A stretch of DNA of 34,159 bases, from the NCBI GenBank assembly GCA_945878645.1, contig CAMCTW010000009.1:1-34159 (forward strand), written 5' to 3'. The position numbers and the translations under genes are program-made. This document shows, one piece after another, positions 24,513-32,865 of the stretch. Each line of letters starts with the position of its first letter. Within the stretch, counting starts at the first letter, position 1. The notes beneath the pieces were generated by a model. The model did not search any database. It saw only the letters and a program-made list of their open reading frames with translations, and had not been told where the DNA came from. This stretch comes from Bifidobacterium breve. Its GTDB lineage: Bacteria; Actinomycetota; Acidimicrobiia; Acidimicrobiales; Acidimicrobilacustridaceae.

Positions 24513-25205
24513 ATGGTGCCAATGACTTCCGATCACATCCTCGGCGATCTCACCTGGACAGATGTTCGCGACACAACGCGCATTGTGCTGATCCCCGTCG
24601 GAAGCCTTGAACAACACGGCCCCCATCTGCCGCTCGATACCGATACTCGGATTGCAACGTCGCTGGCCGAGCATGTGTGCGAACTACGCGAGGACCTTGT
24701 TCTTGGCCCCGCGCTCACCGTCGGCGCTTCCGGTGAGCACGCGGGTTTCGAAGGTACGTTGTCGATCGGAACCGACGCCCTCACGACGGTTCTTGTTGAA
24801 CTGGCCCGTTCCGCCGACGCATTCCGCGGCGTTGTGTTCGTTAACGGGCACGGTGGCAACCGTGATGCCCTTTTGGCAGCGCGAGCGATCCTTCATCACG
24901 AGGGTCGAACCGTTGTGGCCTGGTCGCCATCGATTCCCGGTGGCGATGCCCACGCCGGCCATACCGAAACCTCAATCCTGCTTGCCCTCGATCCTGACTG
25001 CGTGCGGGTCGATGCCATCGAAGTCGGAGCCACAGCCCCACTCAACGAGTTACTTGAAGACCTGCAGGCTGGCGGCGTGAAGTCACGCAGCGCCAATGGC
25101 GTTCTTGGCGATCCCACAACAGCCACTGCCGAACATGGAAACGAAATTGTCATCACGCTTGTTGCTGATCTGGCGCGAACGATCGACAAAGTATTCACAC
25201 AATGA
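24513..25205 (+). CDS. mftE: Mycofactocin precursor peptidase MftE (creatininase family)
   Basis: 'VLIPVGSLEQHGPHLPLDTDTRIATSLAEHV', 'VNGHGGNRDALLAA', 'GDAHAGHTETSI'; ATGA overlap with mftF. Start could also be ATG 24522. Confidence 0.93.
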   Translation: MVPMTSDHILGDLTWTDVRDTTRIVLIPVGSLEQHGPHLPLDTDTRIATSLAEHVCELREDLVLGPALTVGASGEHAGFEGTLSIGTDALTTVLVELARSADAFRGVVFVNGHGGNRDALLAARAILHHEGRTVVAWSPSIPGGDAHAGHTETSILLALDPDCVRVDAIEVGATAPLNELLEDLQAGGVKSRSANGVLGDPTTATAEHGNEIVITLVADLARTIDKVFTQ

Positions 25206-26659
25206 CGACGTCTGAACTCACCGGTCTGCACGTCATCGCAGATCCGTCGCTTCAGCAACGTGAACGCGGGACTGTTCTGATTGGTGGGTCCCCACTTCGC
25301 ATTGTCCGCATTAGCGAAAAAGGCGCCGACCTCGTCGACGCACTTTTAGATGGTTCGCCCGTTCCGCCGGGAAAGGGCGCGACATCATTGGTTCGCCGAC
25401 TTCTCGATGGCGGATTGTTGCAGCCTGTACCTCAATCAACGCCATTCACCGCCGCCGATGTCACGGTTGTGATTCCTGTTCGCGGTTCGCTTGAACCGAG
25501 CCTGCTAGATGGCATCGGCGAAGTCGCGCACATCATCGTGGTTGATGATGAAAGCTCCGAACCGATCACGGTGCCATCGCACACAATGCACGGCGTAAAA
25601 GTTCGCTGCCTACGTCGCGACACCAACGGTGGTCCCGCCGCCGCGCGCAATACCGGCCTTGGCGCCGTTACCACCACTCTTGTGGCGTTTGTCGATGCCG
25701 ATTGTGTTCCTCGCGCTGGTTGGATTACTTCGTTACTCACGCAATTTGGTGATCCCAATGTTGCTGTCGTTGCGCCACGAATCACGTCAGTTGACCCATT
25801 GGGAACAGCAGATCACCCACTCCTTTCGCGTTATGAACGAGCGCATGCCTCGCTCGATCGCGGGACACAACGAGGGCGAGTGCGTGCTCGGACTCGAGTT
25901 TCCTATGTTCCGTCGGCCGCGCTCGTCTGTCGCGTCGATGCACTTCGGGGAGTCGGCGGCTTCGACGAGGCCATGACTGTTGGCGAAGACGTCGATCTGG
26001 TGTGGCGTCTCGATGAATCAGGCCACACCGTTCGCTACGAACCAAGTGTCACCGTTGGCCACCGCCACCGCACCAGCCCGTGGCCCTGGCTGCGCCGGCG
26101 CTTCGACTACGGGACGTCGGCCGGCCCGTTGGCCAAACGCCATCCCGGAGCACTGGTTCCCATCGAAGCATCGGGGTGGAGCATCGCCACTTGGGGCCTC
26201 GTTGCTGCGGGTCACCCGATTGTGGCGGGTGCCGTTGTCGGGGCCACCGCAGGAATGCTGAGCGGGAAACTCGACGCACTTTCGCGACCAATGCCTGTGG
26301 CTGCGCAACTGGCCGGTCGCGGTCATCTCAGTGCTGGTCGCACCATTGCGCAGGGTCTTGTTCGGCCCCTTTGGCCGCTGACCGCACTCGCAATCATCGT
26401 CATTCCATGGCGCCGTCTGAAACTCGCGCTTCTGGCTGCGGTGCTCGCGCCTTCGATCATCGACTGGATTCGCACTCGACCCAACATCTCGCCCGTTCCC
26501 TACGTCGCGCTGCGCCTTGCCGATGACATCGCCTATGGCGCGGGCGTATGGGTCGGTTCCGTGCGCGCCGGAACCATCGAACCACTCATTCCCGATGTCA
26601 CTAGTTGGCCGAAAGCCAGTCGCTATACGCGCTGGCGCACCAGCAAAGCTCAGCCCTAA
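25202..26659 (+). CDS. mftF: Mycofactocin glycosyltransferase MftF
   Basis: PqqD-like N-terminus, then GT2 motifs 'VTVVIPVRG', 'IIVVDDESSEPI', 'NGGPAAARNTGL', 'FVDADCVPRAGWI', 'GFDEAMTVGEDVDLVWRL'. Confidence 0.93.
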   Translation: MTTSELTGLHVIADPSLQQRERGTVLIGGSPLRIVRISEKGADLVDALLDGSPVPPGKGATSLVRRLLDGGLLQPVPQSTPFTAADVTVVIPVRGSLEPSLLDGIGEVAHIIVVDDESSEPITVPSHTMHGVKVRCLRRDTNGGPAAARNTGLGAVTTTLVAFVDADCVPRAGWITSLLTQFGDPNVAVVAPRITSVDPLGTADHPLLSRYERAHASLDRGTQRGRVRARTRVSYVPSAALVCRVDALRGVGGFDEAMTVGEDVDLVWRLDESGHTVRYEPSVTVGHRHRTSPWPWLRRRFDYGTSAGPLAKRHPGALVPIEASGWSIATWGLVAAGHPIVAGAVVGATAGMLSGKLDALSRPMPVAAQLAGRGHLSAGRTIAQGLVRPLWPLTALAIIVIPWRRLKLALLAAVLAPSIIDWIRTRPNISPVPYVALRLADDIAYGAGVWVGSVRAGTIEPLIPDVTSWPKASRYTRWRTSKAQP

Positions 26660-26665
26660 AGAGGC

Positions 26666-27040
26666 TCAGCCGACGTTGAGAAGGTCGACGACGAACACCA
26701 GAGTTTCGCCGCCCTTGATGACACCACCGGCGCCACGATCGCCATACCCAAGATGCGATGGAATGGTGATGCTTCGGCGGCCACCGATTTTCATACCGGC
26801 AACGCCCTGATCCCAACCAGCAATGACTTGACCGGCACCGAGGCGGAACTCGAAGGTGTCATTGCGATCCCACGATGCGTCGAACTGCTGCCCGTCGCTC
26901 CACGCAACACCGACGTAGTGAACAGTCACGTTCGCGCCGGAAAGAGCTTCGGCACCGGTGCCAACTTCGATGTCTTCGATGACAAGGTCGGCCGGCGGTG
27001 CGGTGTCGGGAATGGTCACGGTGGGTTTGGTATCAGCCAT
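26666..27040 (-). CDS. FKBP-type peptidyl-prolyl cis-trans isomerase
   Basis: 'VTVHYVGVAWSDGQQFDASWDRNDTFEFRLGAGQVIAGWDQGVAGMKIGGRRSITIPSHLGYGDRGAGGVIKGGETLVFVVDLL'. Confidence 0.95.
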   Translation of the reverse strand: MADTKPTVTIPDTAPPADLVIEDIEVGTGAEALSGANVTVHYVGVAWSDGQQFDASWDRNDTFEFRLGAGQVIAGWDQGVAGMKIGGRRSITIPSHLGYGDRGAGGVIKGGETLVFVVDLLNVG

Positions 27041-27059
27041 GGCCGAAACTTAGTGCGAG

Positions 27060-27896
27060 TCAGGAACGATGGGCCACAAGGGCTCGCCATTCCCCATCTT
27101 CTCGAACATCATCAACAACCGCTCCGGCCTGATTGAGTGCTGCCGCGACGGTTTCGGTCTGCTCGGCGAGCAGTCCACTTAGAACCAACACGCCGTCGGG
27201 TTTCGTGATCTGGACCAAACCTTGGGCCATCGAACACAGTGTCGCTGCGCTGATATTGGCCAACACAAGGTCATAGGTCGCGCTGTCGAGTTCCACAATC
27301 GTTGCTGTCGAAACGTCAACGACATCGGCGACATCGTTATGGCGCGCATTTTCGATTGTCGCAATGATCGCGTCAGGGGAAACATCTGTGGCGATTGCCT
27401 CTCTCGCGCCTAGACGCACCGCAGCAATCGCCAAAATGCCACTTCCACAACCAATGTCGGCAACCACTGCACCGGGCGTGACGAACTCTGCCACAGCCTC
27501 CAAACACAGCCGCGTGGTCTCATGCGATGCACTTCCAAACGCGTGACCGGGATCGATCAACAACACAAGGTCATCGGTGGTCACATCTGGCGGGGCATCG
27601 AGCCACGGCGGAACGATCACGATGTTGGAACCGGCTCTCCATACCTGGGCATGTTCTCTCCATGCATCAAGACCGGTCTCCGCGGCCACAGATTCCGCCG
27701 TTACTGTCCAACGATCAGAAAGCGTTTTCACGACGAGTTCTGCCAGCGTTGCCTCGCAGCCAATTCGAAGTTCGATCGACCCGTTGGCCAGTGCGAGTTC
27801 TTCAACCCCGCTGACGCCCAAGTCCCAGACCAACCCCGACACCTCATCAACCTCGTCCTCGTGCACAACGAGAACTACTGCAGCCCATTCGGTCAC
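27060..27896 (-). CDS. prmA: 50S ribosomal protein L11 methyltransferase-like (PrmA)
   Basis: 'DPGHAFGSASHETTRLCLEAV', 'VADIGCGSGILAIAAVRLGA', 'LVLANISAATL'. GTG start at 27896 overlaps the upstream TGA (GTGA). Confidence 0.85.
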   Translation of the reverse strand: MTEWAAVVLVVHEDEVDEVSGLVWDLGVSGVEELALANGSIELRIGCEATLAELVVKTLSDRWTVTAESVAAETGLDAWREHAQVWRAGSNIVIVPPWLDAPPDVTTDDLVLLIDPGHAFGSASHETTRLCLEAVAEFVTPGAVVADIGCGSGILAIAAVRLGAREAIATDVSPDAIIATIENARHNDVADVVDVSTATIVELDSATYDLVLANISAATLCSMAQGLVQITKPDGVLVLSGLLAEQTETVAAALNQAGAVVDDVREDGEWRALVAHRS

Positions 27897-28603
27897 AACG
27901 CGTCGACGCCAAACGGGTTTCCGTCGAATCGATCGACTGTCGCAAAATTTTGAACTGGTTCGCGGCGCAACTTGGTGGGCTGATGCACGGGGTGCCCGAT
28001 CATCATCACACCGGCTAACGAAAGGTTGTCGGGAACGTTGAGCAGTCCACGAACCTCGGGCTCGACCCGCGCATGCATCGTGGTGATGACGCCACCGAGT
28101 CCTTCGGAACGAGAGGCAAGAAGAATGTTCCACATAAACGGATAGATCGATGCTCCCGCAACCATTGTGTAGTGGCCAAGATCACGATCAGTTGCCACTA
28201 ATCGCTCCAAGTCACCGAACACCGCCAAGATGATCGGTGCACCAAAGGTGATTTCCACTCGATCGCGAACGATCTCGTCGTAGTCGCCACTCGCTCGCGC
28301 CGCATCGACGACCTTGTCTTCAAGTTCGCGATCACCAACAGGCGACCAGGGTGTGAAACCGGCGGCAGTCTGGGCGAAGTAATCGCGCCATGGTCCGAGG
28401 TACAACTCGCGCAACGCAGTTCGAAGCGCAGGGTCTTTCATCACAACGACATGCCAGGCCTGACGATTCCCGCCATTCGGAGCGAAACGTGCATGATCGA
28501 GAATGCGCGTCAACGTCGCGTCATCGACTGGTTCATCGGTGAACTCACGTACCGAGCCAGTTCCTCTGATCGTGGCGACCAGATCCGTTGACTTCTCCAT
28601 CAC
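27893..28603 (-). CDS. Nitroreductase family protein
   Basis: 'TGSVREFTDEPVDDATLTRILDHARFAPNGGNRQAWHVVVM', 'EGLGGVITTMHARVEPEVRGLLNVPDN'. Confidence 0.9.
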   Translation of the reverse strand: MMEKSTDLVATIRGTGSVREFTDEPVDDATLTRILDHARFAPNGGNRQAWHVVVMKDPALRTALRELYLGPWRDYFAQTAAGFTPWSPVGDRELEDKVVDAARASGDYDEIVRDRVEITFGAPIILAVFGDLERLVATDRDLGHYTMVAGASIYPFMWNILLASRSEGLGGVITTMHARVEPEVRGLLNVPDNLSLAGVMMIGHPVHQPTKLRREPVQNFATVDRFDGNPFGVDAL

Positions 28604-28654
28604 AATCCTTCCCTCACAAACCTTCTTATGGCCGTCGCCCTTAGGGGCGGATTG

Positions 28655-30193
28655 TCACCGACCGAGGTACTCGTCGCGGATCTGTTGCTTGTAGAGCTTC
28701 CCCGTTGGGAGTCGCGGCAACTCATCACGAAAGTCGATGACTCGCGGCACCTTGAATCCGGCGAGTTGCTCGCGGGCATAGGTACGCAATCGTTCGATGG
28801 TTGCGTCGTCCGCCGCAATTCCGGGTTCAAGCTGCACCACAGCGTGCACGTACTCGCCGAACTCCGGATCGGGGAGGCCGAACACCGCAACATCAACGAC
28901 ATCGGGATGCATGATGAGCGCAGATTCGATTTCGGCTGGGTAGATGTTGACGCCACCGGAAATAATTGTGAACGCGCGGCGATCAGTGAGATAGAGAAAG
29001 CCGTCTTCGTCGAGATAACCAATGTCACCAAGCGTCATCCAGTTGTCGCGCTGCGGATGGCGACTGTCTTTCGTTTTTTCCGGATCTCCGTGGTATTCGA
29101 AATTGGCTTGGGGCTGTTCGAAATACACGAGACCAATTCCACCGGTTTCGAGTTCAGCGCCTTCTTCATCGCAAATATGCGGAATGCCATTAATCGGCTT
29201 ACCGACCGAACCCGGATGTGCCAGCCATTCCTCGGACGTAAGGAATGTCATGCCATTGCCTTCGGTGCCGGCGTAGTACTCGCTCACGATCGGACCAAGC
29301 CACTCGATCATTTGCCGTTTGGCCTCGGGCGGACACGGCGCGGCGGCGTGCACCATCAACTGAAGACTCGACAAGTCGTAACGAGCCTTGACCTCGTCGG
29401 GCAGTCCCAACATTCGCACCATCATCGTGGGAACAACCTGCGCGTGAGTGATCGAATCGCGTTCGACCACGCGCAAGAATTCCTCGGCATCGAACTTCTC
29501 GAGCACGACAACGGTGCCACCGAGTTCGTGAATACCGCAGGACCAAATGATTGCGGCCGAGTGATACAGCGGGGCCGGACACAAATAGATCGACTCAGAG
29601 TTCATCCCCAACATGAACTCAAGGAGCAAGGAAATCGTCCCGCCCTGACCATCGTCAACCATTCGATCAGGAAGTGCGCGCTTAATTCCCTTCGGCCTAC
29701 CGGTGGTGCCCGAGGAATAGAGCATGAAGTCACCGCGGGGTTGCGAGGCAAATGCTTCGTCAGTGGTCGATGCGAGCGCGTCTTCGTAGGACTCAAAACC
29801 GTCAACGGTTCCGTCCATCATCAAACGCACCGGGCAATCCGGGATGAACGCCAGCATTTCCTGGGCAACCTTCGACTGATTCTTCGTGGAAATGAATGCT
29901 TTCGCGTTGGAATCGGTAATTAGGTAGGCAGCTTCCTCCGCTTGCAGATAGCGGTTGACCGTCACCAAATACATGCCAGAGCGCAACGCGGCCCACGCCA
30001 CTTCGAAATACCGCGGATTGTTTTCGGCGAAGATCGCCACCATGTCGCCGCGAACAAGTCCTTGTTCGGCCAAATAGCGAGAGAGTCGCTTTGAACGCTC
30101 ATCGAGTTCGGCGTAGGTCACGACCGTTCCCGAAGAACCCATAATCACTGCCGCTTTGTTTGGCGTCGTACGCCCGTGTTCTCCCGGATACAT
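28655..30193 (-). CDS. AMP-dependent acyl-CoA synthetase (FadD-like)
   Basis: 'MLYSSGTTGRPKGIKRALP', 'YYAGTEGNG', 'TLGDIGYLDEDGFLYLTDRRAFTIISGGVNIYPAEIE', 'LPTGKLYKQQIRDEY'; AAGGGGGAATCATG start. Confidence 0.93.
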   Translation of the reverse strand: MYPGEHGRTTPNKAAVIMGSSGTVVTYAELDERSKRLSRYLAEQGLVRGDMVAIFAENNPRYFEVAWAALRSGMYLVTVNRYLQAEEAAYLITDSNAKAFISTKNQSKVAQEMLAFIPDCPVRLMMDGTVDGFESYEDALASTTDEAFASQPRGDFMLYSSGTTGRPKGIKRALPDRMVDDGQGGTISLLLEFMLGMNSESIYLCPAPLYHSAAIIWSCGIHELGGTVVVLEKFDAEEFLRVVERDSITHAQVVPTMMVRMLGLPDEVKARYDLSSLQLMVHAAAPCPPEAKRQMIEWLGPIVSEYYAGTEGNGMTFLTSEEWLAHPGSVGKPINGIPHICDEEGAELETGGIGLVYFEQPQANFEYHGDPEKTKDSRHPQRDNWMTLGDIGYLDEDGFLYLTDRRAFTIISGGVNIYPAEIESALIMHPDVVDVAVFGLPDPEFGEYVHAVVQLEPGIAADDATIERLRTYAREQLAGFKVPRVIDFRDELPRLPTGKLYKQQIRDEYLGR

Positions 30194-30278
30194 GATTCCC
30201 CCTTGCGAAGACCGAAATGCCCGTGACAAAACGGACCCTAGTCCCGACTCTGCCGGGTGAACTCGGAGTGCAGTGCGT

Positions 30279-30539
30279 TCAGTCGCTGCTATTCATCGTT
30301 GTGAGGGCGGCGCGACAGGCCTCACAAACGGGGTACTGATAGGGGTCGCGCGTAGGGATGAACTTCTCCCCGCACAGTGCGGTGATTTCCTCGCCCAGCA
30401 CGTAGCCGCGCATTTGGTCATCCTTGCGGATGATGTGCGCGACTTTGCCCTCTTCAAGATCAGGGTCAGAGGGCCGGGTGTCTTGGCGTTCACTGACGTC
30501 GGATTCGGTGATCGAGAGACGAACTGCGGTGCTGCTCAC
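30279..30539 (-). CDS. DUF3039 family protein
   Basis: 'GKVAHIIRKDDQMRGYVLGEEITALCGEKFIPTRDPYQYPVCEACRAAL': CGxxxxPxRDPxxxPVCxxC pattern. GTG start at 30539. Confidence 0.82.
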   Translation of the reverse strand: MSSTAVRLSITESDVSERQDTRPSDPDLEEGKVAHIIRKDDQMRGYVLGEEITALCGEKFIPTRDPYQYPVCEACRAALTTMNSSD

Positions 30540-30577
30540 GCTGTCATCGTACCGCTCCCTACAAGAGGGCCCGAAGG

Positions 30578-31846
30578 TCAGGTCCCGCGAGTATCCCAAT
30601 GCCAAGGTTCGCTCGGGAGGTTGTAGAGCCCAAACCGAGCAGCATTCGCCGCCAGCCAGACAAATCCTGGGTTGCTTTGAGAATTGATGAACCGGCCATT
30701 GGCCATGAAATCAATGGCCAAGCCACGCTCATGATACGAGTAACCCGGTCGGGCCGTTGGGGGTGAGCATGCGTCTGGTGGCATCTCCCAAATGGCGTAC
30801 TGCGAGGTTCCGCAGTTCTGACGTCGTAACGCGATCTGGGCATTGAAATCTCGATAGCCATAGCCACTCAGATTGATTCCATCTGCGGATGCTGCATTCA
30901 ACAATCCACGAACTCGGGTGGCGATGCTCGATGCAACCGTGATTCCATTCACCGTCGTTAGCGCAGGTGTCGGATAGGGAGAGTTCCCACCCGGCGGAGT
31001 GGTAGTGGTCGTTGAACCCGATCCCGAACCCGAACCCGAACTCGGGATGCCAATGACGGCGTTGGCGAGCGCAGCGGCTTCGTCGGCAATCTGTCGGCCT
31101 AATCCCGCATCCATCCGCGAGAGAAAAGCCGCATCCGAAAGCGTTTCGTCAAGTCGCTGCCGCACTTGGCTTGCGACTGCTTGTTGCTGAGTTTGCGCAG
31201 CCGACAGCGACTGAAGCGCGCCTTGCGCTTCTGCGGCGTGTGCCTCTGCGTCGGCCTTGGATTGACGTGCACGCGAAAGCTGCTCTTCCAGTCGCGCCTT
31301 GGTGGAACGCAACTGATCGATCACATCGGTATCGGTTCGCGATTGCATATTCAAAAGTGCGTTTCGCGTTGCGTCTTCTTGCGCGCTCATCGCCTCAAAT
31401 CGGCGCATGAGGGCTTCGTCAGGTGGTTCCACGTAGGCCTGGACCGCGTACTTCGCCACGCGCGCCCGCAGCGCATCAAGATCCCGACTGGTCTGTGCCG
31501 CATCTCGCTCAGCCTGCGCTGCCTCTGCCGCGCTGGCATCAGCCTGGCGACGAGCTTCAGAAAGCGCCGCCTGCTGACCGCGCACGTTTTCGTTCAGTGT
31601 GCTGAGCGCCGCAAGAACCTGCGCCTTCGACCCCTCGAGCACATTGACCTGAGCGGCGACCTTGGCCTGCTCGGCCCGAACGTTTGCCCGCTGCGTTCGC
31701 GCGTCGGTGGCCACTGCACCCGCATCGACCGACGAACCAACGGCCACCCCAAGGGTGCTGGCACTCACCAGCACCGCAGCTGTAAGCGCGAAAAAGCGCC
31801 GAGTGCGCCGACTCTGCTTGTCACTGCGGGGGGATGTGGTGGCCAT
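30578..31846 (-). CDS. Secreted/membrane coiled-coil protein with C-terminal M15 (D,D-carboxypeptidase-like) domain
   Basis: N-terminal TM segment, long coiled coil (RAEQAKVAAQVNVLEGSK...), SGSGSGSG/TTTTTPP linker, and C-terminal 'YSYHERGLAIDFM...LYNLPSEPWHWD' (HxxxxxxD and EPWHW zinc motifs). Confidence 0.85.
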   Translation of the reverse strand: MATTSPRSDKQSRRTRRFFALTAAVLVSASTLGVAVGSSVDAGAVATDARTQRANVRAEQAKVAAQVNVLEGSKAQVLAALSTLNENVRGQQAALSEARRQADASAAEAAQAERDAAQTSRDLDALRARVAKYAVQAYVEPPDEALMRRFEAMSAQEDATRNALLNMQSRTDTDVIDQLRSTKARLEEQLSRARQSKADAEAHAAEAQGALQSLSAAQTQQQAVASQVRQRLDETLSDAAFLSRMDAGLGRQIADEAAALANAVIGIPSSGSGSGSGSTTTTTPPGGNSPYPTPALTTVNGITVASSIATRVRGLLNAASADGINLSGYGYRDFNAQIALRRQNCGTSQYAIWEMPPDACSPPTARPGYSYHERGLAIDFMANGRFINSQSNPGFVWLAANAARFGLYNLPSEPWHWDTRGT

Positions 31847-31909
31847 GGTTCCTCGTCAGATCACGTCAACGACGCAATCGTGGAAGGCCCGGTATCCGCC
31901 CGAGAACTT

Positions 31910-31994
31910 CAGACCTTACAACAGGGGCCCCACGGATCGTCAACACCTGTGGAAAACTTTGTGGATCTCACTGTGGAGAGGCCCCTTAGGTCTG
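31910..31994. repeat. Bipartite inverted repeat: CAGACCT-n6-AGGGGCC ... GGCCCCT-n1-AGGTCTG
   Basis: Left arms 31910-31916 and 31923-31929, right arms 31980-31986 and 31988-31994; each 7-bp pair is perfectly complementary, and the loop contains most of the TGTGGA repeats. Confidence 0.6.
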
Positions 31995-32013
31995 GGGATG
32001 ACCCTGTGGGAAA
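31948..32013 (+). promoter_or_regulatory. Cluster of DnaA-box-like sites (TGTGGAAAA, TGTGGATCT, TGTGGAGAG, TGTGGGAAA)
   Basis: Positions 31948, 31960, 31972 (exact 12-bp steps) and 32005, all same orientation, intergenic. Confidence 0.45.
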
Positions 32014-32018
32014 CTTCC

Positions 32019-32219
32019 TCAAGCTGGAGGTGATGCCTTCTCAGGCTGCCAAACACCCTCGGCCATGTAGTCATCGGCCGGGAACTCCGTTACCCACACC
32101 CGGATCGAGGGAAGCGATGCACCGATAGAGGTGTGAACTGCTTCGGTTACGGCACTGAGCAGGGCTTTCTTCTGTTCAGGGGTGCGGCCTTCGAGCATGT
32201 TGATCTGGATCAGCGGCAT
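32019..32219 (-). CDS. 4-oxalocrotonate tautomerase family protein
   Basis: MPLIQINMLEGRTPEQKKALLSAVTEAVHTSIGASLPSIRVWVTEFPADDYM: N-terminal catalytic Pro pattern. Confidence 0.9.
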   Translation of the reverse strand: MPLIQINMLEGRTPEQKKALLSAVTEAVHTSIGASLPSIRVWVTEFPADDYMAEGVWQPEKASPPA

Positions 32220-32258
32220 AGGAGACTCCATTTTGTGGTCGGCAGTACTGTCCTGATC

Positions 32259-32855
32259 ATGACCTCTCCATCTGGATCCGTCGACCCGCTGTCCTCCTTT
32301 GAGCAGGTCGCGGCCCAGCGCCGGTCCTCACTTCTGGTTGATCGAGAGCGTGTCGTTCCCAATGAACTCCTCGACCGTCTCCTCGTTGTGGCGGCCACCG
32401 CTCCGAACCACAAGCGCACGTTTCCGTGGCGGTTCCGCATCATCACCGGCGAAGGTCGGTTGCACCTAGGTGAGGCGTTGGCCCAGGACCTCATCGACGC
32501 CCACCAGGCCGAAGCAAAAATCGAAAAGGCTCGCGCCAAATATCTGCGCGCCCCAGTGGTGATCGCCGTTGCCGCGGTTCAGGGCGAGAACGACACAATG
32601 ACCGCGGAAAATCGCGACGCGGTGTCGGCCGCCATCCAAACGCTTCTGCTCGGCGCCACCGCCGCCGGTCTCGCTTCGTACTGGTCAACAGGCGCGGCCA
32701 TGACATCGACTCGGCTGCACGAGTTTTGCGGTTTTGATCACAGCGACACGGTCGTTGGACTGATTTACCTCGGCTGGCCCACGGGCACACCACCCCCCAT
32801 CAATCGACCCGCTCCCGAGGTCATTCGCATTGGGACTCCGCCCGCGACCCCGTAG
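32259..32855 (+). CDS. Nitroreductase family protein
   Basis: 'FEQVAAQRRSSLLVDRERVVPNELLDRLLVVAATAPNHKRTFPWRFRIITGEGR', 'AAIQTLLLGATAAGLASYWSTGA', 'VVGLIYLGWP'. Confidence 0.9.
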   Translation: MTSPSGSVDPLSSFEQVAAQRRSSLLVDRERVVPNELLDRLLVVAATAPNHKRTFPWRFRIITGEGRLHLGEALAQDLIDAHQAEAKIEKARAKYLRAPVVIAVAAVQGENDTMTAENRDAVSAAIQTLLLGATAAGLASYWSTGAAMTSTRLHEFCGFDHSDTVVGLIYLGWPTGTPPPINRPAPEVIRIGTPPATP

Positions 32856-32858
32856 GGT
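32853..32858 (+). promoter_or_regulatory. Putative -10 TAGGGT (within CCGTAGGGT), overlapping the nitroreductase stop codon
   Basis: 7 nt upstream of ATG 32866; same motif as at 13937, 17501, 21759. Confidence 0.4.
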
Positions 32859-32865
32859 TTCGTCG

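Noticed and set aside
26651-26671. Repeated GCTCAGCC at the mftF/FKBP convergent junction as a terminator
   Set aside because: It is a direct repeat (GCTCAGCCctaaagagGCTCAGCC), not a self-complementary stem, and has no T-tract.
28628-29923. 431-aa + strand ORF
   Set aside because: Antisense of the acyl-CoA synthetase, low-complexity His/Arg/Gly-rich translation with no domain pattern.
31900-32020. Chromosomal replication origin (oriC)
   Set aside because: DnaA-box-like repeats are present, but there is no AT-rich unwinding region and no dnaA/dnaN/gyrB neighbours; reported only as a DnaA-like repeat cluster.
31166-32128. 320-aa + strand ORF across the peptidase gene and the intergenic repeat region
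   Set aside because: Cys/Arg-rich antisense translation; the minus strand encodes a coherent M15-type protein.
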